The notes beneath the pieces were generated by a model that had not been told where the DNA came from, searched no databases, and saw only the letters and a list, made by a program, of their open reading frames with translations. The translations under genes and the position numbers were made by a program. A DNA stretch of 64,000 nucleotides from Bacteroidota bacterium (GTDB taxonomy: Bacteria; Bacteroidota; Bacteroidia; Flavobacteriales_D; Crocinitomicaceae). Shown here piece after piece: positions 53,949 to 61,014 of this stretch (its first letter is position 1; each line of letters begins with the position of its first letter). The stretch lies in contig VGMY01000002.1 in assembly GCA_016866255.1 (NCBI GenBank), positions 62,001 through 126,000 on the forward strand. Direction: 5' to 3'.

Positions 53949-55113
53949 GTTTACCCTCAAAGGTTGTTTCCGTTGCTTCGCAAATTATGTTATCGGGATC
54001 GTCCATCAATAATCTTGGAAACACGTGCTTGAGCAAATCATTTCCGAAATCTTCCGAAGCATCTTTAGGCAATTCGCAGGGTAAGTTATCAATGGCCATT
54101 ACAGCTAAAGCATCGCTTTCGCGAAAATCGGTTTCCAGTCCTGTATGTGGGTTGAATCCGTAGATGGCGTCCCCGATTTGTGAAGGACGAATGGTGCTTG
54201 CAATTGGACCATTGACGTCGCATGAAATATCGGCAATCACCTTGAGACGGGGATTATTGATCAAATCCTCTTTCGTAAGTAAAAAGGCAGAGCGGTTATC
54301 CCAGTAGTGGCAAGGCATGTACATATCCGTGCTTTGCGCAAATCGATGCAAGGTGCAAACATAACCTTGAGGATTTGCGTAGAATTCCGCCTTATCAAAG
54401 GTGCCATCGCTGTTTTGATAATAATCTCCCGCCTCTAATTGACAATAAACGGGCTCGTTGAATTCTTCGGTTATATATTCTTCAGGGCTCACCTCCTTGA
54501 TCGGTAGCAACCGTATAATTTCGCCAGCGCCATGTCCAACGCGGCCAAAACCGGTTAGCAAACATTTGAAATTTCTTGGTAAGGTTACTTTCGTTAATTC
54601 CTGCTCCAACTCGTTGCGGTTGGCACACAGATAGGCAGGTTTTAGGGAATATAACTGATGCTTGAGCCCATAGGTTAAAAATCCATTGTAGCACCCTACG
54701 ATTCCTGCATAACGACCAAATCCGATCAATCGTTTTTTATATTTATCTCGTATGGCTTCATAATCGATTAAACGAATTTTGCGGCGTAGAATCTCAATGA
54801 GCAATTGGCGATTGTGGGATTGTTTTTTTAGGGTGTGTGAGAAAAAAAGAAAGGTTTTATTCGGCACTAATTGAAGAATGGGAACTTCTTTTATTCCAAG
54901 GATAATATCACAGGTGCTGATGTCGTGCGCTACCTGAATTCCTTCATCGAGGTATTCTTGGTCGGAAAAGGTTCTGATGGGGCTTGCCTGAACCCAAACT
55001 TCCACAAAAGGATACTGCGTTTGAAGGATTTTGCATTGTTTTGGGGTGAGCGGTGACCTGAAATCAGGAGGAATCTTTCCTTCTTTGATGATCCCAATTT
55101 TTATGATGTTCAT
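53902..55113 (-). CDS. Alanine dehydrogenase/saccharopine dehydrogenase-like NAD(P) oxidoreductase
   Basis: 403 residues. The N-terminal AlaDh_PNT_N-type domain (IIKIGIIKEGKIPPDFRSPLTPKQC, FLFFSHTLKKQSHNRQLL) is followed by a Rossmann domain with the loop CLLTGFGRVGHGAGE and a C-terminal catalytic part (DISCDVNGPIAST, DNLPCELPKDAS). The C-terminal DNLPCELP is typical of the lysine-forming saccharopine dehydrogenase branch. The bacterial function is unknown. It is followed on the minus strand by the HAD gene with a 1-nt gap. Confidence 0.82.
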   Translation of the reverse strand: MNIIKIGIIKEGKIPPDFRSPLTPKQCKILQTQYPFVEVWVQASPIRTFSDQEYLDEGIQVAHDISTCDIILGIKEVPILQLVPNKTFLFFSHTLKKQSHNRQLLIEILRRKIRLIDYEAIRDKYKKRLIGFGRYAGIVGCYNGFLTYGLKHQLYSLKPAYLCANRNELEQELTKVTLPRNFKCLLTGFGRVGHGAGEIIRLLPIKEVSPEEYITEEFNEPVYCQLEAGDYYQNSDGTFDKAEFYANPQGYVCTLHRFAQSTDMYMPCHYWDNRSAFLLTKEDLINNPRLKVIADISCDVNGPIASTIRPSQIGDAIYGFNPHTGLETDFRESDALAVMAIDNLPCELPKDASEDFGNDLLKHVFPRLLMDDPDNIICEATETTFEGKLNGPFHYLSDFVREL

Positions 55114-55114
55114 G

Positions 55115-55789
55115 TTAGCAATAATGATTCAAATAGCCATCAATGAATTCTCGAATGCAACCCTCTCCTCCGCGCTGGCTTAAGATGATGGAACATACAG
55201 ATTTCACCTCGTTTACCGCATCCGCAGGGCATGCTGCAATTCCCACTTGGTTCATCACCTCTAAATCGTTGATGTCGTCGCCAATGAGAGCTACTTCATG
55301 CATAGCTACCTGCAGTTCTTGACACCATGTTTGCAGCACGGCTATTTTGGGTTCAGTTCCTACATAGCAACGCGAAATCCCCAATGTTTCGGCCCTTTTT
55401 TGAACGATGGTTTTTGTGAAACCCGAGGAAATGATTCCAACATGAAACCCTTTTTTCGTAAGGCCCATAATTCCGAGGCCATCTTTGGTATTAAATTTTT
55501 TCATTTGATCGCCTGATTCGGTCCAATACATACCACCGTCTGTCATGACACCGTCTACGTCCAGTATCAGTAATTTAATGTTTTTCAGTTTGTTAGCTAA
55601 GTTTTCTTCATGGAACAAAGGCTTGAACAAAAGACCCATGAGATCCAGGGAATATTCTTCGGCAATGGCTTCTAAATCATACAGGGTTAGCTCGCGGACT
55701 TCGTCCACCTCGAGATCAGCTAGAAAGTCGTTGTAATGCAAACCATGTTTGGCGCACAATCCTCGGATGTTTTGTTCTAAATGTATCAT
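55115..55789 (-). CDS. KdsC-like HAD phosphatase with N-terminal HTH-like extension
   Basis: 224 residues. Residues 72-224 are a C0-type HAD phosphatase of the KdsC family: catalytic DVDGVMTDGGMYW (D77, D79), then VGIISSGFTKTIVQKRAETLGI, and GDDINDLEVMNQVGIAACPADAV. The first 65 residues are an all-helical Xre-like stretch (NIRGLCAKHGLHYNDFLADLE ... DLEAIAEEYSLDLMGLL) not present in ordinary KdsC. The product is likely a free 3-deoxy sugar acid. Start overlaps the DAHP-synthase-like gene by 4 nt. Confidence 0.85.
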   Translation of the reverse strand: MIHLEQNIRGLCAKHGLHYNDFLADLEVDEVRELTLYDLEAIAEEYSLDLMGLLFKPLFHEENLANKLKNIKLLILDVDGVMTDGGMYWTESGDQMKKFNTKDGLGIMGLTKKGFHVGIISSGFTKTIVQKRAETLGISRCYVGTEPKIAVLQTWCQELQVAMHEVALIGDDINDLEVMNQVGIAACPADAVNEVKSVCSIILSQRGGEGCIREFIDGYLNHYC

Positions 55790-56781
55790 ACAATGCGGTA
55801 TCCTACGGCAGAGGCCACGGGTTGAAGTTCTCGGTACAATTGTTCAAAGGCTTCATACGTTAACTGTTGTGATGCGTCCGATTTAGCCACTTTAGGGTTA
55901 GGGTGCGTTTCAATTAACAATCCGTCGATTCCCATGGCTACGCAAGCTTTGGCCAACGAGGGAACACCATAAGCATATCCCATGGCATGCGATGGATCGA
56001 GAATGACTGGTAAATTGGTGTGTTCTTTTAACCAAGCCACGCCGCACAAGTCCAAGGTGAAACGCGTTCCCGTTTCAAAGGTCCGGATTCCACGTTCACA
56101 AACCATAACGTTTTGATTGCCTCCGGAGAGGATAAATTCAGCGGCTTGAACCAGTTCTTGAAGGGTAGTTCCGAAACCACGTTTGATCAGTACGGGTTTG
56201 GTGATTTTGGCACAAGCACGTAAAATTCCTTGGTCGTACATCGCCTTTGCACCGATTTGTATAATATCCGTATGTTCTATGATTTGATGGATATGCGTTG
56301 CATCGCGTGCTTCAGTGATTACTGTCAACCCGTATTTTTCCCGCATTTTAGCAAGCAATTGAAGGCCATCCAATCCCATTCCTTGAAAGGAGTATGGACT
56401 CGTCCGCGGCTTGTAGGCACCTCCTCGCAAGTTGTTTAATCCCAATTTAACCAGCAATTGCGCAGCGCTTTCGAGTTGTTCTTCCGATTCTACGGAACAT
56501 GGTCCGCCAATAAGTACGGTGTTACGGCTACTGCCCCCAATGGTGGTGTTTCCGAACGAAATATTTCTCGTTTCAGCGAAGTAATTTCTGCTGGCCAACT
56601 GCATGTCGTTGGGAAATACCCAGGAAGTCTCGGTGAAATCGATTAATTCCTCAGGAACTACCTTGAGGGAAGAACCCGTCACTAAGGTGTGTGCTCCGTC
56701 GAAAAGGTAAATGGCTTTGATGGAAGCTGCCAAAGATATGGCCTCGGATTCAGTCACGTGAGGCTTTAAACGTAAAATCAT
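55786..56781 (-). CDS. DAHP synthase-like aldolase (type I-beta)
   Basis: 331 residues. An N-terminal ferredoxin-like domain (1-70), as in Thermotoga-type DAHP synthase, is followed by a TIM barrel: GGPCSVES (92-99), KPRTSPYSFQG (124-134, the erythrose-4-phosphate site) and LIKRGF (K200). The usual IGARNMQN loop reads IGAKAMYDQG (176-185), so the residues at its RN and QN positions differ. It condenses PEP with an aldose phosphate. It may be the shikimate enzyme (aroF-type) or have a different acceptor, as its partners here suggest. Confidence 0.85.
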   Translation of the reverse strand: MILRLKPHVTESEAISLAASIKAIYLFDGAHTLVTGSSLKVVPEELIDFTETSWVFPNDMQLASRNYFAETRNISFGNTTIGGSSRNTVLIGGPCSVESEEQLESAAQLLVKLGLNNLRGGAYKPRTSPYSFQGMGLDGLQLLAKMREKYGLTVITEARDATHIHQIIEHTDIIQIGAKAMYDQGILRACAKITKPVLIKRGFGTTLQELVQAAEFILSGGNQNVMVCERGIRTFETGTRFTLDLCGVAWLKEHTNLPVILDPSHAMGYAYGVPSLAKACVAMGIDGLLIETHPNPKVAKSDASQQLTYEAFEQLYRELQPVASAVGYRIV

Positions 56782-57782
56782 AGTTCCCCTTTGATAAGAT
56801 TTACAAAATTAAGGATTCCTACGGCTTTTTGGTCCTTGGATATCACAGGAAGATACATTACAGGAAATGTGGTGCGTTTAAGCAATTTGAGAAGGGTAAA
56901 AACAGAATCTGAAGCTTGAATGGTTACTGGGTTCGGGTTGATAAGTAATTTTGGTGTTATTATTTCTTGGGTTTTTAATTGATGTAGCAGCGCTTTTCGG
57001 ATGTCTGCACTCGAAACAATGCCTTCAAGTTGGTTATCTGGCTTCGTTACAAGGCAAAAACCGAGTTTACCGTTTTCGATGATTTCCAGGATGTTTTCGG
57101 TGCTTGCGTTCTCGGTTGAGGCAACGGGACATTCCTCTAAGGGTATCATAAAGTCTTCTACGCAATAGGAAGAATCGTGCGATCGAGCAGTAAGGTTCAT
57201 GAGAGCATTTCCGATGCTTGGTCCTTTGAAAAGGTAGGAACCGGAAACGGCCGTGCTAACGCCCATGTTCCGTAAGATGAAAGAAACTTCGCCGTTCACG
57301 CCGCCGTCCACGTGGATGGATTTGTTGGGATACCGTTTGCGAAAGGTGCGTATTTTCCTGAAATTATCCTTGTTAAATGTTCCGCCGGATTGGCCAGGAA
57401 CAGTTGCCATGATCAAAATAAAATCGCAGTTCTCATGCGCTTCGAAAGCATCAATCGAAGTGTCGGTAGTAATGGCTACTCCTTTTGATCCTTTGAATGC
57501 TGGAGGCCAATTTAGGGGTTCTTGCAGGGGTTCCAATTGAAACGTAATGTACTCTACGGGAACTTCTAACAACCGAGCATAAAACTTGGAGGGAGTAGGC
57601 GTGATGATGTGCAAATCCACGGGAATGTCGGTGATTTTTCGCAAAGCGATAATGTCGTCAAAAACCGAAAGATCATCGTTGCAATCCACGTGCAGGAGGT
57701 CGACTTGATGAGCATCCAAATCCGCTATAGTGGCTGACAAGTTATTGCGGGCATCGCTGTAAATGGAAGCGGAAATTTTCAT
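56778..57782 (-). CDS. Ribulose-phosphate 3-epimerase-like domain fused to a CBS pair
   Basis: 334 residues. Residues 1-200 are an RPE-like TIM barrel that keeps the four metal ligands by alignment: H31 and D33 (LLHVDCND), H58 (VDLHII) and D159 (HVDGGVN), plus ATVPGQSGGTF for the phosphate loop. The MDG of RPE is NDD, so the active-site loop is divergent. Residues about 207-332 are two CBS motifs (DFMIPLEECPV, IVSSADIRKALL, VFTLLKLLKRTTFPVMYLPV). CBS domains usually bind adenine nucleotides. It is the first gene of a three-gene ATGA-linked cassette. Confidence 0.82.
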   Translation of the reverse strand: MKISASIYSDARNNLSATIADLDAHQVDLLHVDCNDDLSVFDDIIALRKITDIPVDLHIITPTPSKFYARLLEVPVEYITFQLEPLQEPLNWPPAFKGSKGVAITTDTSIDAFEAHENCDFILIMATVPGQSGGTFNKDNFRKIRTFRKRYPNKSIHVDGGVNGEVSFILRNMGVSTAVSGSYLFKGPSIGNALMNLTARSHDSSYCVEDFMIPLEECPVASTENASTENILEIIENGKLGFCLVTKPDNQLEGIVSSADIRKALLHQLKTQEIITPKLLINPNPVTIQASDSVFTLLKLLKRTTFPVMYLPVISKDQKAVGILNFVNLIKGEL

Positions 57783-57787
57783 CCCTG

Positions 57788-57795
57788 CAAAGGTA
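57788..57795 (-). promoter_or_regulatory. -7 box directly before the RPE-CBS gene
   Basis: The minus strand reads TACCTTTG, then 5 nt, then ATG 57782. It is the likely promoter of the three-gene cassette and perhaps of the dehydrogenase after it. Confidence 0.6.
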
Positions 57796-57818
57796 GGGAT
57801 TCTAGTGAAAGGAATGGG

Positions 57819-58043
57819 TTATTTACACTTCCCTTTTTTGTACTTTGTTTTTCCTTCGTGGCATTGAATGACTGCCTCGTTTTGATACGTGTTGCCATGG
57901 CAATCGCAAATTGGATCGTAATAGTTGGGGTTGATGTCAATCACGTCACATGGCAATTTTGCATGTTCCGTGCAGCCTCCTTTTTGACATGCGCTGAGGG
58001 AAAATAAAGCGATGCAGGCTACGAAAATAGACCGTGTTCTCAT
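57819..58043 (-). CDS. Small Kazal-like Cys-rich lipoprotein
   Basis: 74 residues. The lipobox is SLSAC (Cys19). The mature protein has eight cysteines after the lipid Cys, and the segment YDPICDCHGNTYQNEAVIQC followed by YKKGKC follows a Kazal-type spacing (PICDC.G.TY.NEA..C), as in serine-protease-inhibitor domains. The P1-type residue cannot be identified reliably. It starts 4 nt inside the stop of the DUF4846 gene, which suggests co-translation. Confidence 0.78.
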   Translation of the reverse strand: MRTRSIFVACIALFSLSACQKGGCTEHAKLPCDVIDINPNYYDPICDCHGNTYQNEAVIQCHEGKTKYKKGKCK

Positions 58044-58864
58044 TCGAAAGATTTCAGTTGACTAGCCGTGAAATCCCATTGCGGTGTATGCAATGTAGTT
58101 CCAAAATCGAGGTCGTACCACGGGCAGCCTGGGTTGGAGGGGTTGTCGAGGATTTGAATTTCTTGGGCTGGCATATAACTTTGGGCTAGCATGAATTGTA
58201 CCTTACCAGCTTTATCTGCACATTTATCCACGATAATAATGGCATGGCCAAATGGCAGTCCCGGTGGAGGTCCTGTAATAAACACATCCCCTATCGCCAA
58301 CGTTTCGAGGGGTTTACTTACTAACTGTTGTTTTAAGGAAGTGGTGTTACACGTGTTAAAAACGGTTTCTAAATACGTCCAAAGATTCGTTTTATCCGGT
58401 GTTTTTCCTGCCAACCAGGTGGTGTAAGAGATGGTTTTACCGCTTGCTTGGCGAAAGGAGATTTCGTTGAATCTTGATTGACTAAAAAGGTATTCAGCTC
58501 GAAGACGCATAATGGCATCTGCGCATTGATGCAAGTCTTTTGTTCCGATGGGAAGATCGACTACCGCCAGGTAGGTTTGATGATTTAACTTGACCGTTCC
58601 ATCGAATTCCAAAACTTCGGCACCATCCGCTTTAAGCGGTAGATTTCTCAAAGACAGTCCAAATGAATTGCTGCCTATGGCAGTTCGCGTAAACCCTTCG
58701 GGTGAATTAAACCGCGTTTCAACGGTTTTTCCTGTGGGAATAATCCAAGATATAGGTTCGTTTGCCTCGGTTTTTTTACTTGTTTTTGTAGGTTCCTCCG
58801 GGTCTATTGTCTGGCATGATGCGATTGAGACGATCATTAAGATGATGTAAGGAAATACTTTCAT
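58040..58864 (-). CDS. DUF4846 family lipoprotein
   Basis: 274 residues. The lipoprotein signal ends at SIASC (Cys17). The mature protein has the motifs seen in DUF4846 proteins: SFGLSLRNLPLKADGAEV, DLPIGTKDLHQCADAIMRLRAEYLF, GDVFITGPPPGLPFGHAIIIVD and WYDLDFGTTLHTPQW. The family's function is unknown. It has an NlpC/papain-like GHAIIIV strand but no proven catalytic triad. Part of a lipoprotein run with the neighbours on each side. Confidence 0.82.
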   Translation of the reverse strand: MKVFPYIILMIVSIASCQTIDPEEPTKTSKKTEANEPISWIIPTGKTVETRFNSPEGFTRTAIGSNSFGLSLRNLPLKADGAEVLEFDGTVKLNHQTYLAVVDLPIGTKDLHQCADAIMRLRAEYLFSQSRFNEISFRQASGKTISYTTWLAGKTPDKTNLWTYLETVFNTCNTTSLKQQLVSKPLETLAIGDVFITGPPPGLPFGHAIIIVDKCADKAGKVQFMLAQSYMPAQEIQILDNPSNPGCPWYDLDFGTTLHTPQWDFTASQLKSFE

Positions 58865-58882
58865 ATTACTGTTTAATTGTTG

Positions 58883-59170
58883 TTACCGTTTCTCAACGCA
58901 AGTTAGCTGAACGGTTTCACCCACCATGCAAATAGACCCCGCAGGAGAGGGCTGGTACGTGAAGTAAATTTTCTGGTTGTTCTTTATCAAAGTTGTGTCG
59001 AAGTCGTTAAGGTTTAAGGGTTCAAACGTTTTTCCTTCCGCTTCAATCACCCAACCACAGCCGTCAAGTCCGGTCAAATTCTTTATTTTTCCTTTCGTGG
59101 CAGAAGTACATGCCGTATTCTTGGCGCAACTAACAACCATTGCTAAACTGAAAATTGAAAACCATTTCAT
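58883..59170 (-). CDS. Hypothetical small lipoprotein
   Basis: 95 residues, lipobox AMVVSC (Cys15). The mature part has four cysteines in pairs (ACTSA, DGCGWVIEAEGKTFEP, SICMVGETVQLTC), consistent with a disulphide-bonded beta-domain. No family recognised. A near-consensus -7 box TACCTTTA lies 4 nt before the ATG (59175-59182 on the plus strand). It leads a run with the DUF4846 and Kazal-like genes. Confidence 0.7.
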   Translation of the reverse strand: MKWFSIFSLAMVVSCAKNTACTSATKGKIKNLTGLDGCGWVIEAEGKTFEPLNLNDFDTTLIKNNQKIYFTYQPSPAGSICMVGETVQLTCVEKR

Positions 59171-59189
59171 AGTTTAAAGGTAGTGAAAA

Positions 59190-59310
59190 ATGAATAAAGG
59201 ATTAAAAGAATTAAGGATTCAAAGATTCAAGGACTAAAGGATTTTCAGGACTTTGAACCTACGGGTAGATAGATTCACCGAAAGTCCTAACATCCTAATG
59301 TCCTAACATC
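59190..59310. repeat. Degenerate short repeat tract between a lipoprotein gene and the SRP RNA
   Basis: About 120 bp built from imperfect copies of AAGGATT, AAAGATT and AAGGACT in one orientation and of TCCTAACATCCTAATG in the other. The two halves are partly complementary (ggactaaaggat against atcctaatgtcc), so the tract can fold into imperfect hairpins. There is no coding potential here and no regular spacer, so it is not CRISPR. Confidence 0.6.
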
Positions 59311-59319
59311 CAAAAAAAA

Positions 59320-59418
59320 GAGGGTAAGCTACTTTTATCGCACCGCTACAACCTCATACCTTTGCTACGTTCCCGTCCTGGAGGATTCAGAGGGAGCTGG
59401 TCGTAAAAGACTTACCCC
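59320..59418 (-). ncRNA. ffs: Signal recognition particle RNA (4.5S)
   Basis: On the minus strand a hairpin of about 97 nt runs from GGGGTAAG to CTTACCC, which close the stem. The apical part contains the conserved SRP domain IV features CAGGAC, GGAA tetraloop and GTAGCA. A perfect -7 box (TACCTTTG) places the 5' end at about 59418, and a T-tract (59312-59319) follows the closing stem. It binds Ffh to deliver membrane proteins. Confidence 0.85.
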
Positions 59419-59423
59419 GACTG

Positions 59424-59431
59424 CAAAGGTA
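59424..59431 (-). promoter_or_regulatory. -7 box of the SRP RNA gene
   Basis: The minus strand reads TACCTTTG, a full match, about 5 nt before the RNA 5' end. It helps to calibrate the distance from box to start for the other genes in this window. Confidence 0.7.
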
Positions 59432-59460
59432 GTTAGATTTTCTTGAATAGAAAAGTTGAT

Positions 59461-60276
59461 TTATTCCTCGATAAAATCACAAGTTCGTTTACAAACCTCT
59501 AAAAGATCTTGCGGTAGTTCATCCTTGGTCCACGGGTGACTTGCCCCAAATACGTGATCTGCTCCGGGAATTACCGCAAGCTTCGTTCGGCTCCAAGCCG
59601 CTAAGGCTTCTCCTTCCGCAAGTTCCACCGAACGGTCTTGGTCTCCATGGATTACAAGGATCGGTGTGCTCATCGATTTTACGGCTGCTTCGAGGTTGAG
59701 CTGGGATGCATTGTTAAGATAGTCCTCGTACAAGCTATATTGCTGCGGGAGTTCCTGCCGGGTTCGTCCGTTCAGTACGGTGCGATACCCCTGGTTTTTC
59801 CAATCTTCTAGCGCTGGACCTTCGGGAAAACGCCGTCCAATATCGCAAATAGAGGCCCAAAGTACGATTTTGTCAACGTACTCGTCCCTTGCGTTCAAGA
59901 TCACTGCTGCGCCACCCCGTGAATGACCGATGAGGTAAAACCTCTTTGCGTGAATTTTCGCAGCAAGGTGCTTTCGAATTAAGCTTAGGTCTTCCACTTC
60001 TTTGGAGTAAGTGTTGTTCGAAAAGGCTTCCAGGTCCGGAAAATCCAACGGGTTTTCCATGGTTCCACCGTTATGGCTGAGGTTGAGCTTCGCAAATGCA
60101 TAGCCTTGTTGTTCAAAATAGGCTGCTACTACGTTCCAAGCGCCCCAATCTTTAAAGCCCATGAACCCATGGACGAATAAGATCAAATCCCCTTGCCAAT
60201 TTTCGGGTAGGAAAAGGTCATACAAGCTCTCGCGACCATCAGCACCTTGATATATTCCGTTGGTAATTCGCTGCAT
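59461..60276 (-). CDS. Alpha/beta hydrolase
   Basis: 271 residues. The nucleophile elbow is LIGHSRGGAAVIL, an acid is expected in VIHGDQDRSVELAEG, and the His is in VIPGADHVFGASHPW. The oxyanion segment is LILFVHGFMGFKDWG. It is a serine hydrolase of the esterase/dienelactone type with no signal peptide, hence cytosolic; substrate unknown. It lies 4 nt downstream of trmB and 30 nt upstream of the SRP RNA promoter. Confidence 0.88.
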   Translation of the reverse strand: MQRITNGIYQGADGRESLYDLFLPENWQGDLILFVHGFMGFKDWGAWNVVAAYFEQQGYAFAKLNLSHNGGTMENPLDFPDLEAFSNNTYSKEVEDLSLIRKHLAAKIHAKRFYLIGHSRGGAAVILNARDEYVDKIVLWASICDIGRRFPEGPALEDWKNQGYRTVLNGRTRQELPQQYSLYEDYLNNASQLNLEAAVKSMSTPILVIHGDQDRSVELAEGEALAAWSRTKLAVIPGADHVFGASHPWTKDELPQDLLEVCKRTCDFIEE

Positions 60277-60280
60277 AGAC

Positions 60281-60949
60281 TCAGTGCACCTTAAAACTCA
60301 CGTACTTGATCACGTGACCTTTTGCGTGGAACAAGGTTTCGTAATGCGTTTTGATGCGAAAAATGGTGTTTTCAACGGAGTCTTCGGCACCGTTTAGCGT
60401 AGCGTACAGGTCCGGACGGTAATCGATGATGGTATAACCGTGCAATTCGATTTCTTCCATGGTAAAATCAAACAGCAGATCGTTGTCGGTTTTCATGTGA
60501 ATCGTTCCTCCGGGTTTCAAAAACGTCCTGTAGCGGTTGATGAAAAGCGACGAGCTCAACCTTTTTTTGGGTTTTTGGGGTTGTGGATCGGAAAAGGTGA
60601 GCCAGATTTCATCCACTTCGTTGGGACCGAACAAGGACTCCACAAAATCGATGCGGGTTCTCAAAAATCCCACGTTGTTAAGGTTTTCTTTGAGCGCTTG
60701 TCGCGCACCTATGAATATGCGGTTGCCTTTGATGTCCAAGCCAAGGAAGTTTTTCTCCGGAAACAATCGGGCCATGCCCACGGAATATTCGCCCTTACCG
60801 CATCCCAATTCCAACACCAAGGGATGATCGTTCTTGAAAAAATCACGGTGCCAATGACCCTTCATGGGAAAGGATGCTTGGTAGTGATGTTCCAGTACGT
60901 TTGGAAAGGTCTTGATGGCGGCAAAGCGCGCCAATTTATCTTTTGCCAT
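60281..60949 (-). CDS. trmB: tRNA (guanine-46 N7)-methyltransferase
   Basis: 222 residues. The SAM-binding motif is VLELGCGKGEYSVGMAR, and the TrmB-specific WLTFSDPQPQKPKKRLSS segment (usual form SDPWPKKRH) is present with IHMKTDNDLLFDF. It makes m7G46 in tRNA. The -7 box ends 4 nt before ATG. Confidence 0.94.
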   Translation of the reverse strand: MAKDKLARFAAIKTFPNVLEHHYQASFPMKGHWHRDFFKNDHPLVLELGCGKGEYSVGMARLFPEKNFLGLDIKGNRIFIGARQALKENLNNVGFLRTRIDFVESLFGPNEVDEIWLTFSDPQPQKPKKRLSSSLFINRYRTFLKPGGTIHMKTDNDLLFDFTMEEIELHGYTIIDYRPDLYATLNGAEDSVENTIFRIKTHYETLFHAKGHVIKYVSFKVH

Positions 60950-60953
60950 AGCG

Positions 60954-60961
60954 CAAAGGTA
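60954..60961 (-). promoter_or_regulatory. -7 box directly before trmB
   Basis: The minus strand reads TACCTTTG, then CGCT, then ATG 60949, again predicting a leaderless message. Confidence 0.6.
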
Positions 60962-61014
60962 TTGGGATTCGAAAGATTTTTTTATTAGTTTTATAAAAAT
61001 AAAAATTCAACCGT

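Noticed and set aside
55786-56781. KDO-8-phosphate synthase (kdsA)
   Set aside because: KPRTS in the substrate site and an N-terminal ferredoxin-like domain are DAHP synthase features; KdsA normally has a KANRSS-type motif.
59190-59310. Short repeated units that could be read as a CRISPR remnant
   Set aside because: Unit length and spacing are irregular, no spacer-like unique sequence lies between units, and there is no cas gene nearby.
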